Positions 16,470-24,483 of a stretch of 44,341 nucleotides of DNA are shown piece after piece (the first letter of the stretch is position 1; each line of letters begins with the position of its first letter). The position numbers and the translations under genes were made by a program. The DNA lies in NCBI RefSeq assembly GCF_014648055.1, contig NZ_BMQJ01000033.1, positions 1-44,341 on the forward strand. The letters are read 5' to 3'. The notes beneath the pieces were generated by a model. The model saw only the letters and a list, made by a program, of their open reading frames with translations, was not told the origin of the DNA and ran no database searches. The stretch is from Streptosporangium pseudovulgare (GTDB lineage Bacteria > Actinomycetota > Actinomycetes > Streptosporangiales > Streptosporangiaceae).

Positions 16470-17087
16470 ACGCACATGATCATATGCCGGAGATCCAGCG
16501 GCTTGTCGGACATTGGATCACGCGCCCCTCCGCCAGGCTCGCCTGACGGCCATGCCGAGCAAGCAACAGTCACGGCCTCTGACCAGCCCTATCAACCCTT
16601 TCCGGCGTACTTGATCTGCCCCCTTCCGGTGCCGCCGGTCGGCGCGGATCTCACTGGATCGGGACGGGAAGGCGGCCAGCAGGTCGTCAGGTGGCTGCGT
16701 CGTCAGGTGGCTGCGGAGGGGACGTCACACTCGCCATCCTCTTAACAAACGGCTGTCGGCGGTTGTTGAAGGCCCGGGAGGAACAAGTCCGCGAGATCCG
16801 GCGGTAAGGGCCCTCGTTGGGCGCATAGGGCTTGCCACTGGCCGGCCGGGATCGGCCGCTGCACTGGGTGATCAGCCAGACCAGCCATATCCGCCCGGTC
16901 TTTCCCCGGTACGACGGGGACCCCACCTCGACATCGAGGGTGTGCCCGACCCGGACACGTCCCCTGGATCGACCCGACCCGTACGGCCTGACGAACGGCC
17001 CGGTGTCAGTGGCTTCACCGCTCAGAAATCCTCCGCCACGTCGTCAGTTCTGGTAGCCCCTCGCCACCCGCGGAAGGATTGACGACC
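16470..17087. other. Intergenic region with repeat remnants
   Basis: Holds promoters of the peptidase (left) and sigma factor (right), a diverged transposon-type terminal repeat at 16590-16622, and a 41-bp segment at 16884-16924 that is 33/41 identical to 37773-37813. A leftward coding-like tail, ending QQPPTAVC at about 16744, overlaps that segment. No complete gene. Confidence 0.5.
16590..16622 (-). repeat. Diverged copy of the 33-bp terminal inverted repeat
   Basis: Read leftward from 16622 it is GGGGCAGATCAAGTACG, three mismatched bases, then GAAAGGG. This equals the ends of the 38096-40729 element at 23 of the first 27 positions. The outer GGGG end faces right, so the element it once bounded would extend to lower coordinates. 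I found no mate. Confidence 0.6.
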
Positions 17088-18095
17088 ATGACCGACACCA
17101 GACTGCTAGGCGACGACGAGGCCGCGTTCATCGCGGCGGCCCGCTCGAATGACGCAGCACAGTTCGCGCTCATCACGGAGCGCCACCGGCGTGAGCTGCA
17201 GGTGCACTGCTACCGGATGCTCGCGAACTACGAGGACGCCCAGGACATGACGCAGGAGACGTTCCTGCGGGTGTGGAACAAGCGGGAGTCGTTCAAGGGC
17301 CACGCCGCGCTGCGGACCTGGCTGTACCGGATCGCGACGAACGCCTGCCTCGACTTCCTGGAGAAGCGCAACGACCGCACACCCGTGCCTGCCGAGCTGC
17401 CGGGCGCGGGCTCGGAGGTGCGCTACCTGCAGCCCTACCCGGACCGGATGCTCCCGGAGGACCCGCAGGAATCGGTGGTGGCACGGGAGACGATCGAGCT
17501 GGCGTTCATCGTCGCCGTCCAGCACCTGCCGCCGCGGCAGCGGGCGGTGTTCATCTTGCGCGACGTCCTCGGCTGGCCGGCGTCGAAGGCCGCCAACGCC
17601 CTCGAGCTGACCGTCGCATCGGTGACCAGCGCACTGCAGCGGGCGCGCGTGACGATGCGCGAGCAGTTGCCCGACCGCCGCCTCGACTGGCGGAGCCCTG
17701 CCCCGCACGAGCTGTCGGATGACGAGCGCGGCGTCGTGAAGTCGTATATGGACGCCCATGAGCGCAACGACCTCGACGGGCTGGTGTCCCTGCTGCGCGA
17801 CGACCTGCGCTTCGCGATGCTGCCCGAACCGGGCACCTTGATCATGACGGCCAAGGACGCGGTGGACGGCTGGGTCTCCAATGGGCTCTTCCAGCGCGGC
17901 TACGACGACTGGCGCTGCATCGCCACGACGGTCAACCGCATGCCTGCCGCCGTGCTGTACCTCCGCACTCCCGACGACCCGGAGTACCGGCTATTCACCA
18001 TCGCGGTCCTGCACATCGTCGACGGGAAGATCGCCGAGCTCACCGGATTCGACGCCACCGACAAACCATGGCTGGGCCTGCCCGCGACGCTGTGA
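17088..18095 (+). CDS. ECF sigma factor with C-terminal SnoaL-like domain (SigX5/SigG-like)
   Basis: A 335-residue sigma-70 family factor. Region 2 spans about 10-90 (HCYRMLANYEDAQDMTQETFLRVW) and region 4 about 135-200 (LPPRQRAVFILRDVLGWPASKAANAL). A SnoaL/NTF2-like domain of about 120 residues (VKSYMDAHERNDLDGLVSLL onward) is typical of this group (TIGR02960), in which the extra domain modulates activity without a classic anti-sigma factor. ATG 17088 is preceded by GGAAGG 10 nt upstream. No anti-sigma gene is adjacent. The convergent DHFR-like gene follows beyond a shared hairpin. Confidence 0.9.
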   Translation: MTDTRLLGDDEAAFIAAARSNDAAQFALITERHRRELQVHCYRMLANYEDAQDMTQETFLRVWNKRESFKGHAALRTWLYRIATNACLDFLEKRNDRTPVPAELPGAGSEVRYLQPYPDRMLPEDPQESVVARETIELAFIVAVQHLPPRQRAVFILRDVLGWPASKAANALELTVASVTSALQRARVTMREQLPDRRLDWRSPAPHELSDDERGVVKSYMDAHERNDLDGLVSLLRDDLRFAMLPEPGTLIMTAKDAVDGWVSNGLFQRGYDDWRCIATTVNRMPAAVLYLRTPDDPEYRLFTIAVLHIVDGKIAELTGFDATDKPWLGLPATL

Positions 18096-18269
18096 TCAGA
18101 CAAGTCCCCATCGTCGACAAGTCCAGCGCCACGGGCCGGCGTCACCGTCGTCCTCATCTTCAGCGAGTCGGTCGACAGCTCACTCGGAACGCAAGGAAGG
18201 GCCGGGAAAAGGTTCCCTCATCGCCGAGGGTCACGGTGAGCACGCCAGGAAGGATTTCGGCCTGGCCTT

Positions 18270-18291
18270 ACGGGCCGAGCATTCGGCCCGT
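18270..18291. terminator. Hairpin between convergent genes
   Basis: Perfect 9-bp arms ACGGGCCGA / TCGGCCCGT with a 4-nt loop, placed 2 bp beyond the stop of the leftward DHFR-like gene. It can also serve the rightward sigma gene. Confidence 0.7.
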
Positions 18292-18293
18292 GC

Positions 18294-18878
18294 TCATCGC
18301 CTCGTCTCGTATCGGGTCAGCACCACGCCGCCGGGAAATGTCCGCGTCTCGACCAGGTTCAGGTTCACCCAGCTGTCCAGCGCGGTGAAGAACGGCGTGC
18401 CGCCGCCCACCAGGACCGGCACGGTCACCAGCGCGTACTCGTCGATCAGCCCGGCCCGCATGGCCGCCCCGGCGAGCGTCGCGCCGCCGATGTCCATCGG
18501 GCCGCCGTCCTCGGCCCTGAGCCGGGCGATCTCGGCGACCGCGTCGCCGGTGACCAGGCGGGTGTTCCAGTCGACCTTGTCGATCGTCGATGAGAACACC
18601 ACCTTCGGCATGTCCCGCCAGAGGCGCGCGAACTCGATCTCCGCCGGGGTGGCGTCGGGCTGCTGGTCGCCGGTCGGCCAGTGGGAGCTCATCGCTTCCC
18701 ACAGCTTGCGCCCGTACAGCGACAGATCACTCGCCCGCATCTGGTCGTACCACCACTGGAACAGCTCGGCGCTCGGCGATGAGTCCGGCCCCTCCCCACC
18801 ACCCCAGCCGATGTCGTCGCCGATCGCGGCGATGTAGCCGTCCAGGGTCACGTTCATGCCGAAGATCAGTTTCCGCAT
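18294..18878 (-). CDS. Dihydrofolate reductase-like (RibD C-terminal) protein
   Basis: A 194-residue NADPH-dependent reductase-fold protein (RibD_C). The N-terminus KLIFGMNVTLDGYIA and the late GGATLAGAAMRAGLIDEY and VPVLVGGGTPFF motifs are typical. Many members are encoded near ECF41/SigJ-type factors, as here. Their substrates are unknown. ATG 18878 has GAGAGG 8 nt upstream. A tandem 12-bp repeat (AACCTAATCGGT) lies 54 bp upstream in its promoter region. It appears complete. Confidence 0.85.
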   Translation of the reverse strand: MRKLIFGMNVTLDGYIAAIGDDIGWGGGEGPDSSPSAELFQWWYDQMRASDLSLYGRKLWEAMSSHWPTGDQQPDATPAEIEFARLWRDMPKVVFSSTIDKVDWNTRLVTGDAVAEIARLRAEDGGPMDIGGATLAGAAMRAGLIDEYALVTVPVLVGGGTPFFTALDSWVNLNLVETRTFPGGVVLTRYETRR

Positions 18879-18931
18879 CGTGCCAGCCTCTCGTGAGTCG
18901 ATCTCACACGTACAGACGGGCGCGGCGCGGA

Positions 18932-18955
18932 AACCTAATCGGTAACCTAATCGGT
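18932..18955. repeat. Tandem 12-bp repeat AACCTAATCGGT x2
   Basis: Two exact adjacent copies at 18932-18943 and 18944-18955, upstream of the DHFR-like gene. Their AT content and position suggest a regulator or ECF-promoter-related site. Confidence 0.55.
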
Positions 18956-19036
18956 GCGCGATCTGCTCCGCAGGTAGTCCTCGCGTTCCGGACTCAGTAC
19001 GGCGGGTCACGAAGGCCGGTGCGTCTCCTTGTGCGG

Positions 19037-19183
19037 TCAGCGCCAGGTCATGACCAGCCGGGTGTGCCGCTTGCGGAAGACCCGGCCGACCGCCGGGACA
19101 GGCGCAAGGGCATCGGCGGGGTAGAGGGTGAACGCCGGGGCGGGGTGGGTGCGCCAGTCGCGGTCCCACACCTGGACATGATC
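19037..19183 (-). pseudogene. C-terminal remnant of an unrecognised leftward gene
   Basis: The frame reads VWDRDWRTHPAPAFTLYPAD, then a basic tail ending RHTRLVMTWR at the stop 19037-19039. High G/C at third positions supports coding. No start or upstream part survives. Confidence 0.35.
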
Positions 19184-19202
19184 ATGAAGGGTGTGGGCGA
19201 GT

Positions 19203-19290
19203 TCAGCGGCGGCGTGACGTCTATGTGGTCGACGACGACGCCTGGTACCACTCGGCGGTGATCAGCGCGCGGCAAGGGATTGTGTCCCGG
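19203..19290 (+). pseudogene. Short rightward coding remnant
   Basis: One frame reads RDVYVVDDDAWYHSAVISAR with good codon bias, then degenerates. Both ends are missing. Not recognised. The rest of 19290-19560 shows no gene. Confidence 0.3.
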
Positions 19291-19563
19291 ATTTCCAGTG
19301 CTGTCGTCCGATCGCCCCCCCAACGCCCACGAGGCCCTGTTCGACCCCGTAAACGAAACCCGGCCTGCCGTCAACGAAGCTGCTATCAGGTACACGTGAT
19401 CGCATTGAGCCTGGCCAGCAGCTTCCGTCGCTGAGCGGAAGACCCGACGGAACGACAGTGTCGTCCGATGTCGCCATGCTCACCACCAGGTCTGACGCGA
19501 TCGCGTGTACCTGGTGACACGAGTCTTGACGGCACCCCGGAGCCCACCGGTAGGTGTATCGAC

Positions 19564-20019
19564 GTGAAACGCCCCGAACGGGTCCGCGGTGTCCTCATCA
19601 CCCCGGCCGGACGCCTGCTGACCATCAAACGCCTCCGTCCCGGAGCGGCGCCGTACTGGGTGCTGCCCGGCGGCGGCGTCGAGGATGGTGATGCGACCCT
19701 GGAGGCGGCGCTGCACCGGGAGATCCACGAGGAGCTCGCCGGCGCCGCCACCATCTGCTCCTTGATCCACGTCATCGAGGGGGACGACCGCCAGTACGTC
19801 TTCCTGGCCCGCCTCCACACCTGGAATCCGGCCCGCCGCAGCGGCCCGGAGTTCGCCGACCCGGCCCGCGGCGACTACGTGGTCGAGGAGGTGCCGCTCA
19901 CCGCGGCGGGTCTGGCCGGGATCGACCTCGTGCCGGCCTCCGTCGCCCGCCTGCTGGCCGAACACGCCGACACGCTGTTCGCGCTACCTGACCTGAGATC
20001 GGCGCGGCCTCCGGCGTGA
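19564..20019 (+). CDS. NUDIX hydrolase
   Basis: A 151-residue pyrophosphohydrolase-fold protein. The NUDIX box is complete: GGGVEDGDATLEAALHREI followed by HEEL, giving G-x5-E-x7-RE-U-x-EE. It cleaves nucleoside diphosphate-linked compounds; the substrate is undefined. GTG 19564 (VKRPERVRG) is favoured because AGGTG lies 8 nt upstream and the domain starts at once; the longer open frame to 19468 has poor codon bias. It stands alone, with a hairpin plus T-rich tract 170 bp downstream. Confidence 0.85.
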   Translation: MKRPERVRGVLITPAGRLLTIKRLRPGAAPYWVLPGGGVEDGDATLEAALHREIHEELAGAATICSLIHVIEGDDRQYVFLARLHTWNPARRSGPEFADPARGDYVVEEVPLTAAGLAGIDLVPASVARLLAEHADTLFALPDLRSARPPA

Positions 20020-20191
20020 CCCGGCCGGTCCCGGCGACCGGGCCTTCGCACCGGCGCCGGCCGCGCTGATGGCCGAATGGGATCGGTGCCGGCGGGTGCG
20101 GCCATTATTGAGGGTTGTCACGCGACAGGCCCTCGGCGCCGTCGAGGTGTTCCACGGCTGCAAGCCGCGGCAACTGAAGCGCAACACACGA

Positions 20192-20227
20192 AAGGGGCCG
20201 ATCGGTGCGCCGCCGACCGGCTCCCTT
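20192..20227 (+). terminator. Hairpin with T-rich tail
   Basis: Left arm AAGGGGCCGATCGG pairs with right arm CCGACCGGCTCCCTT apart from one bulge and one A/C mismatch. CTTTTCCTTTCC follows. It resembles an intrinsic terminator for the NUDIX transcript. Confidence 0.5.
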
Positions 20228-20256
20228 TTCCTTTCCCTGCTCCCTACCGCAGGGAC

Positions 20257-20409
20257 ATGAAGGCTCCCTTCGACCCCTGCGACCCGAACAGCCCGACCAC
20301 CCGCGGCGTCGACGCGGCCGGGATGTCGAGCACCGGCGTCCGCGTCACCTGGCCCCGGGGAGGACCGGATTTCGGCGCTACACAGGCGATCTTGACGACG
20401 ATTCGGTGA
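20257..20409 (+). CDS. Possible 50-codon ORF, unrecognised
   Basis: ATG 20257 follows GCAGGGAC. The frame has high G/C at third positions throughout and reads MKAPFDPCDPNSPTTRGVD before a glycine/proline-rich end. It has no known domain and could be a chance frame in GC-rich DNA before the IS5 fragment. Confidence 0.2.
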   Translation: MKAPFDPCDPNSPTTRGVDAAGMSSTGVRVTWPRGGPDFGATQAILTTIR

Positions 20410-20472
20410 CGAGGGCTGTTCGCCCTGGGCCGTGTCTTCAAGGTGATCCGGGTTGTGCGGGATCGTCTTCGG

Positions 20473-20790
20473 ATGATCCGCCGCCACGAGCTGACAGGCC
20501 AGGAATGGGAGAAGCTTCGCGAGCTTCTCCCACCCGGCCGTATGGGACGCCCCCGCGAAGACGACCGGCGCGTCCTCAACGGCATCGTGTGGAAGATCCG
20601 CACCGGCACCGCCTGGCGTGACGTCCCTGAGCGGTACGGCACCCGGCAGAGTCTCCACACCCGGTTCCGCCGCTGGGCGCTGGATGACGCCTTCACCCGC
20701 ATGCCGCAGCGTCCGCAGGCCGACGCCGACGCCCGCGCCGGCATCGACTGGCTGGTCGCGGTGCAGTGGGACGGACGCCTGGACTTGCTG
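20473..20790 (+). mobile_element. IS5-family transposase N-terminal fragment
   Basis: From ATG 20473: MIRRHELTGQEWEKLRELLP, then DDRRVLNGIVWKIRTGTAWRD and RYGTRQSLHTRFRRWALD. This is the DUF4096 N-terminal domain of IS5-group transposases. Homology breaks near residue 100, before any DDE catalytic residue, where the sequence runs into the 3' end of the leftward hydrolase gene. Confidence 0.85.
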
Positions 20791-20807
20791 AACGAGCCGA
20801 GGCGGCG

Positions 20808-22037
20808 CTATACGCAGGTCTTCTTCTCGGGGGCGCAGAACTTGACCTCCGGGTAGCCGGCCGACGGCTTGTTCAGCAAGGGCTGCGGCTTCTTCCGCAG
20901 GTGCTGGTCGAAGAAGGCCGCGACATACCTGCGGGTGATGGCCATCGCACGGGCGCCGGCAATGCTGGCGCCGTCCTCGATGCCGATCTGGTCCATCAGC
21001 ACACCGAGGTCGGTGAAGGACGTGTGCGCGGCCCCGGTCACGAGCAGCCAGCGCTTCCAGCCGTGCAGCCCCGCCCAGACACCCTCCCAGTTGGCGCCGC
21101 CGAGCTGGCCCGGCGTGTACGTGGCGGGTTTGCCCAGCAGCAGGAACGGTCGGGACAGCCCGGCCTCGGGAAGCGCGCTCTCCACGATGCCGTCCACGTC
21201 GATGCCGGCACGCAACCGGGGGTCGGCGGCCATGGCGGCGAGCGTGCTCGCGCCGCCGACGGACTGGCCGGACATGGCGATCCTGGAGGTGTCGATCAGT
21301 CGCGCGTCCTTCCACTTCGGGTGCGCGCCGGTCAGCTCGTCGAGCACGAAGGAGACGTCGGCGGCCCGGCCCTTCTCCAGCCTCTCCCACACGGTCGGGT
21401 CCTTCTTCATCTCGCACGTGACGCAGGTTGTGACCCTCCCGTCGGGGAAGGTCTGGGCGACGTTCTCGTAGGTGTGGTCGATGGCGGCCACCACGTATCC
21501 CCGGCTCGCCAGTTCCTCGCCCAGGGCCGTGAGCTCGGACCTGGGCTTGCTGTGCCCAGGGGACAGCACGACGAGGGGCAGGCTGTGCGCGACTCCTGCG
21601 GGACGAGCATCGGTGAAGGCGTTGGTGCGCACCTTGCTCAGCGTGTCGGCCGGGATGTCGGTGATGTCCCCGTCCTTGAGCAGCAGTTCGGACTCCTTGG
21701 GGGTCATGTACCGCGCCCGCTGGCGGCCCGGCGCCTTGGCCGGATACCACAGCGAGACCATGAGCTCGCGGGCCTTGACGCTGGGCACCCAGGGGTCGGG
21801 GCGCGAGGTGTCCTTGAGGTACAGGGACGTGGTGCCGATCGGTCGCGAGCCGGTGGGCGCGGGCAGGTGAAGCTCGGCGGCAGCACGACCAGCGGAGGCG
21901 GAGGCGGACCCGGTCTGGCCGAGGCCGGTGGCGGCCATGACGGCGACGAGCCCGGCGACAGCGGCCAGCCGGCCTCGCCGCCAAGGCCTGCGCAGTTCAC
22001 GCTTGGTCTGGGTCTGATCGTGGATCAACTGACTCAT
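20808..22037 (-). CDS. Secreted alpha/beta hydrolase, PAF-acetylhydrolase-like
   Basis: A 409-residue enzyme with a signal peptide: basic n-region (RRPWRRGR), hydrophobic stretch and SASASAG near residue 50. The nucleophile elbow is MSGQSVGGAS, with DARLIDTSRI before it, and a late AAHTSFTDLG segment carries the likely catalytic His, as in PAF-AH-like lipases and esterases. Substrates may be oxidised or short-chain phospholipids or esters. ATG 22037 has no ribosome site, but TATAGT lies 8 nt upstream, suggesting a leaderless transcript. The 3' end abuts an IS5 fragment, yet the C-terminus looks natural. Confidence 0.85.
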   Translation of the reverse strand: MSQLIHDQTQTKRELRRPWRRGRLAAVAGLVAVMAATGLGQTGSASASAGRAAAELHLPAPTGSRPIGTTSLYLKDTSRPDPWVPSVKARELMVSLWYPAKAPGRQRARYMTPKESELLLKDGDITDIPADTLSKVRTNAFTDARPAGVAHSLPLVVLSPGHSKPRSELTALGEELASRGYVVAAIDHTYENVAQTFPDGRVTTCVTCEMKKDPTVWERLEKGRAADVSFVLDELTGAHPKWKDARLIDTSRIAMSGQSVGGASTLAAMAADPRLRAGIDVDGIVESALPEAGLSRPFLLLGKPATYTPGQLGGANWEGVWAGLHGWKRWLLVTGAAHTSFTDLGVLMDQIGIEDGASIAGARAMAITRRYVAAFFDQHLRKKPQPLLNKPSAGYPEVKFCAPEKKTCV

Positions 22038-22264
22038 GCCGACGTACTATATCCCACGTATATACACTCAGTATCTAAAAGCTTGGGCCTGCTGGGAGCC
22101 GCGTGGTGGTTCATGTGGCCGGCGGCGGTCTCCCCGCCCGCGCCGCCCCGGTCCGGCGCCGGAACCTCGGCAACGTCCTCATACAGCAGCAGGCCGACTA
22201 CGACCTTGCCCGGCCGCCACAGCTGCTCCGCGGCAGACGGGGCGATGACCGGCATCACCGACAT
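22034..22264 (-). CDS. Unrecognised ORF overlapping the hydrolase start (ATGA)
   Basis: A 76-codon leftward frame whose TGA (22034-22036) overlaps the hydrolase ATG in an ATGA junction, usually a sign of translational coupling. The first 60 codons have strong bias and read VIAPSAAEQLWRPGKVVVG and LLLYEDVAEVPAPDRGG. The last 15 cross the AT-rich promoter-like DNA and lose bias, so the overlap may be accidental and the ORF a truncated gene. Not recognised. Confidence 0.3.
   Translation of the reverse strand: MSVMPVIAPSAAEQLWRPGKVVVGLLLYEDVAEVPAPDRGGAGGETAAGHMNHHAAPSRPKLLDTECIYVGYSTSA
22046..22051 (-). promoter_or_regulatory. Likely -10 box of a leaderless hydrolase transcript
   Basis: TATAGT on the minus strand ends 8 nt before the ATG at 22037, placing transcription start at or next to the start codon. 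The upstream DNA to about 22080 is unusually AT-rich and contains the 8-bp palindrome GTATATAC. Confidence 0.45.
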
Positions 22265-22335
22265 CAAGCGGCGCGACGCCGAGCGTCCGGGGCACGTCCG
22301 TCCAGATGGCGGTGATGTCGAGCTCGGCTGCTTCC

Positions 22336-22802
22336 ACGAACAAGATCTTCAGCGAGAAGATCTCCACCCGCCTCAAGGTCCGGTCCGGGTTCGCGAAGGC
22401 TCTGGCCACCGCCCGGCGGATCAAGGCCCATGCTCCGCACTGCCGCGTCATCCTCACCGTGTACGAGATGAAGCGGCTCGGCCGCGACGCCGGCGAGCTC
22501 ACCGCCCTGGCCGACCACCTCACCGCACACGGCCTGGCCCTGGAGATGCTCGCCGGGATCTACGATCCGGCCGGGCCCGGCCGGATGCTGTTCACGTTCT
22601 TCGCCGCCATGGCCGAAACCGGGCGGGAAGCAATTCGTGAGGCCATGCTGGAAGGATTGGACGCCGCAGCCCGCAAGGGCAACCACGGCGGCCGTCCCGC
22701 CGTCATCACCGACGACATGATCCGCACCGTCCTACGGCGCCGCGCAGCCGGCGAACCCGTCGGAAAGATCCGCAAGGACTTGATCATCCCCACCGGCAAG
22801 CG
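22336..22802 (+). mobile_element. Serine recombinase (resolvase/invertase) fragment
   Basis: The frame reads KIFSEKISTRLKVR, then VYEMKRLGRDAGELTALADH, EMLAGIYDPAGP and FFAAMAETGREAIREAM. These are the second half of the catalytic domain, the long E-helix and the start of the HTH (GGRPAVITDDM) of serine recombinases. The N-terminal part with the catalytic serine is missing, and homology ends at about 22802, where an ISL3 fragment begins on the other strand. Confidence 0.8.
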
Positions 22803-22814
22803 CGAAGCAGCGTG

Positions 22815-23097
22815 CGCCGGGACTTGTCTGGACCGGCCGTCGATCATGTCCAACAACCGAGAAGGGCCTGTGCCGTCACGGATCGCGGTCAGGTCGATGA
22901 TAACGGTCACGTACTTGCCGCCCTTGCGGGTGTGCCGCCAGACGTGCTCATCGATCCCAATGACCTTCACGCCGTCGAACCGGGCCGGGTCGTTGATCAG
23001 TACCTGCTTGCCCTCGGCCAACACGGCGTCGTTCGCGGTGCTCCACGCGACCGCCAGCGTTCCGTGCCATGGCCGACATCGGGGCACCGCCGCATAG
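22815..23097 (-). mobile_element. ISL3-family transposase internal fragment
   Basis: Leftward frame with LAVAWSTANDAVLAEGKQVL, then FDGVKVIGIDEHVWRHTRKG and KYVTVIIDLTAIRDGTGPSR. This is the first catalytic DDE region of ISL3 transposases (IDEH). Both ends are missing. It joins the serine recombinase piece on the left and abuts the lipoprotein gene on the right. Confidence 0.85.
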
Positions 23098-23104
23098 CGC
23101 GAGG

Positions 23105-23893
23105 TCACCTCGTCAGCGCCCGGACCTGATCGGCCGGAGGAGCGGTCACGGTCGTATCACCCCAATGGGAAAAGGTGACCTCCGCCGGGGTCTTCGCGGT
23201 CAGCCGTTGCCGCGCTGGCCGCCCCTGACCATCGAGCCAGAGCTCGTACGTGGCCTGCGCGCCGAACTCCTTGAGCAACTCCTCACGCAGCCGTACCTGC
23301 GCCGCCTTGTCCCCGGCCTGGACCAGGGCGTACTCGTTCTCGGTGTCCTGCGTGAGCGGCAGCGGATCGTATACCTCGAGGAACGCGCCGAGATCCAATT
23401 CGCCGAGTGCCGCCTGCACGTCGATGGCGACCGTGTAACGGTCGAGCCCACCATCCGACGCCGGGCCGCTCGCTCGTCCTCTTGCTGCCAGCAGCGCGTG
23501 CACCCGGTGGCTGTTCACCAGCGTCATCGCCTGGCTTGTCACCACGCCGATACCGAACAGGTTGTACGGCTCGTGCTCTTCGGTGATCTTGTCCCAGGTC
23601 TTGCCCGGCGCAACCTCTTCTCCCAGCATCTGCATATACGCAGCACCGCCCGTCCGGATGAGCCGTCCGCGTAGGCCCGCACCCAGATCGGCGAAGACAT
23701 CCTGGTCCCGCCCCTTGATGACCACGGTGGCGCTCTCGGTCCCCTTCTTCGCCACCCGCTTGACGTCCGGGTGCGCCTGCAGATACGTCTCGACATATCC
23801 GGCGATCTCGGGAGCGGCCTTCGCTCCCGAGCTGCAACCCGCCACCAGCAGCACCAACACAGCGATCATCACATACCTGGGCACACCGGGCAT
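23105..23893 (-). CDS. Lipoprotein, LppX/LprAFG-like
   Basis: A 262-residue predicted lipoprotein with lipobox LLVAGCSS. The repeated strands (YLQAHPDVKRVAKKG, YELWLDGQGRPARQRL) and the C-terminal VTAPPADQVRAL fit the LppX_LprAFG/DUF-type lipoproteins common in Nonomuraea and relatives, which may carry lipids or hydrophobic ligands. ATG 23893 gives an arginine-containing n-region; ATG 23869 is an alternative with AGG 6 nt upstream. The 3' end is only 7 bp from the ISL3 fragment, but the stop looks natural. Confidence 0.75.
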   Translation of the reverse strand: MPGVPRYVMIAVLVLLVAGCSSGAKAAPEIAGYVETYLQAHPDVKRVAKKGTESATVVIKGRDQDVFADLGAGLRGRLIRTGGAAYMQMLGEEVAPGKTWDKITEEHEPYNLFGIGVVTSQAMTLVNSHRVHALLAARGRASGPASDGGLDRYTVAIDVQAALGELDLGAFLEVYDPLPLTQDTENEYALVQAGDKAAQVRLREELLKEFGAQATYELWLDGQGRPARQRLTAKTPAEVTFSHWGDTTVTAPPADQVRALTR

Positions 23894-24023
23894 GCTCGCA
23901 CAGCTGCGTGCAGAACCCTCTGGGCGGGATGTGTAGACCACGTGCAGAAAGATCTGTCCATCACCCCGGAGCCGCGTCCACACGTGGCCTGCTCTCAGGC
24001 GTCTTTACGGGCAGTACGTGCTG

Positions 24024-24350
24024 TCACTTCTCACGAACATTTCTGCACCTGTTGATCATCGGCTGCTGCCCGAACCCGTCAACAAACGCTGCTACTTCCC
24101 ACCGACATAGCCACCAGGTCGGCGCAGCCGCGACATTCCAGTGATCCATCACCGCGGCGTAGTGCTCAGGCTGCAGGGCGGCGACCGGACAGTGCGGGCC
24201 GGTGGCCGCGGTCAGCCGGGTAAGGGTCTCGGCGTAGCCGGCGCGGGTGGTGGCCGTAGTAGGGGAGTCGAGGAAACGCTCGACTGCGGCCGTGCCCGTC
24301 ACGCCTGCGGTCGCAGGGTCGGGCCGGCTGGGGAACACCACGATGGGCAC
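24024..24350 (-). pseudogene. Tyrosine recombinase N-terminal (core-binding) fragment
   Basis: From GTG 24350 the frame reads VPIVVFPSRPDPATAGVT, then AAVERFLDSPTTATTRAGY and PEHYAAVMDHW. This is the SAM-like core-binding domain of tyrosine integrases and resembles the N-terminal part of the copy at 38155-39043. The catalytic domain is absent; the frame ends in unrelated residues at 24024. The gap to 24484 shows no other gene. Confidence 0.55.
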
Positions 24351-24483
24351 GGAGCCGCCTCCCGAAAGGCGATGTGACACATGATGCAGCCGAGTCGCCC
24401 GCGCGGCGGCGGTCGCCGAGCAGAGCGGAGGTGACCCGTCGGTTGGCGGCGTGAAAGATAATGCACATTCTGTGTCACATGCG

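Noticed and set aside
15222..16745. 507-codon rightward frame opposite the prolyl oligopeptidase
   Set aside because: Antisense shadow; the leftward frame has the full S9 triad.
19984..21984. Very long leftward open frame over the hydrolase region
   Set aside because: It is the shadow of the secreted hydrolase in another frame; composition is Arg/Pro/His-rich without domains.
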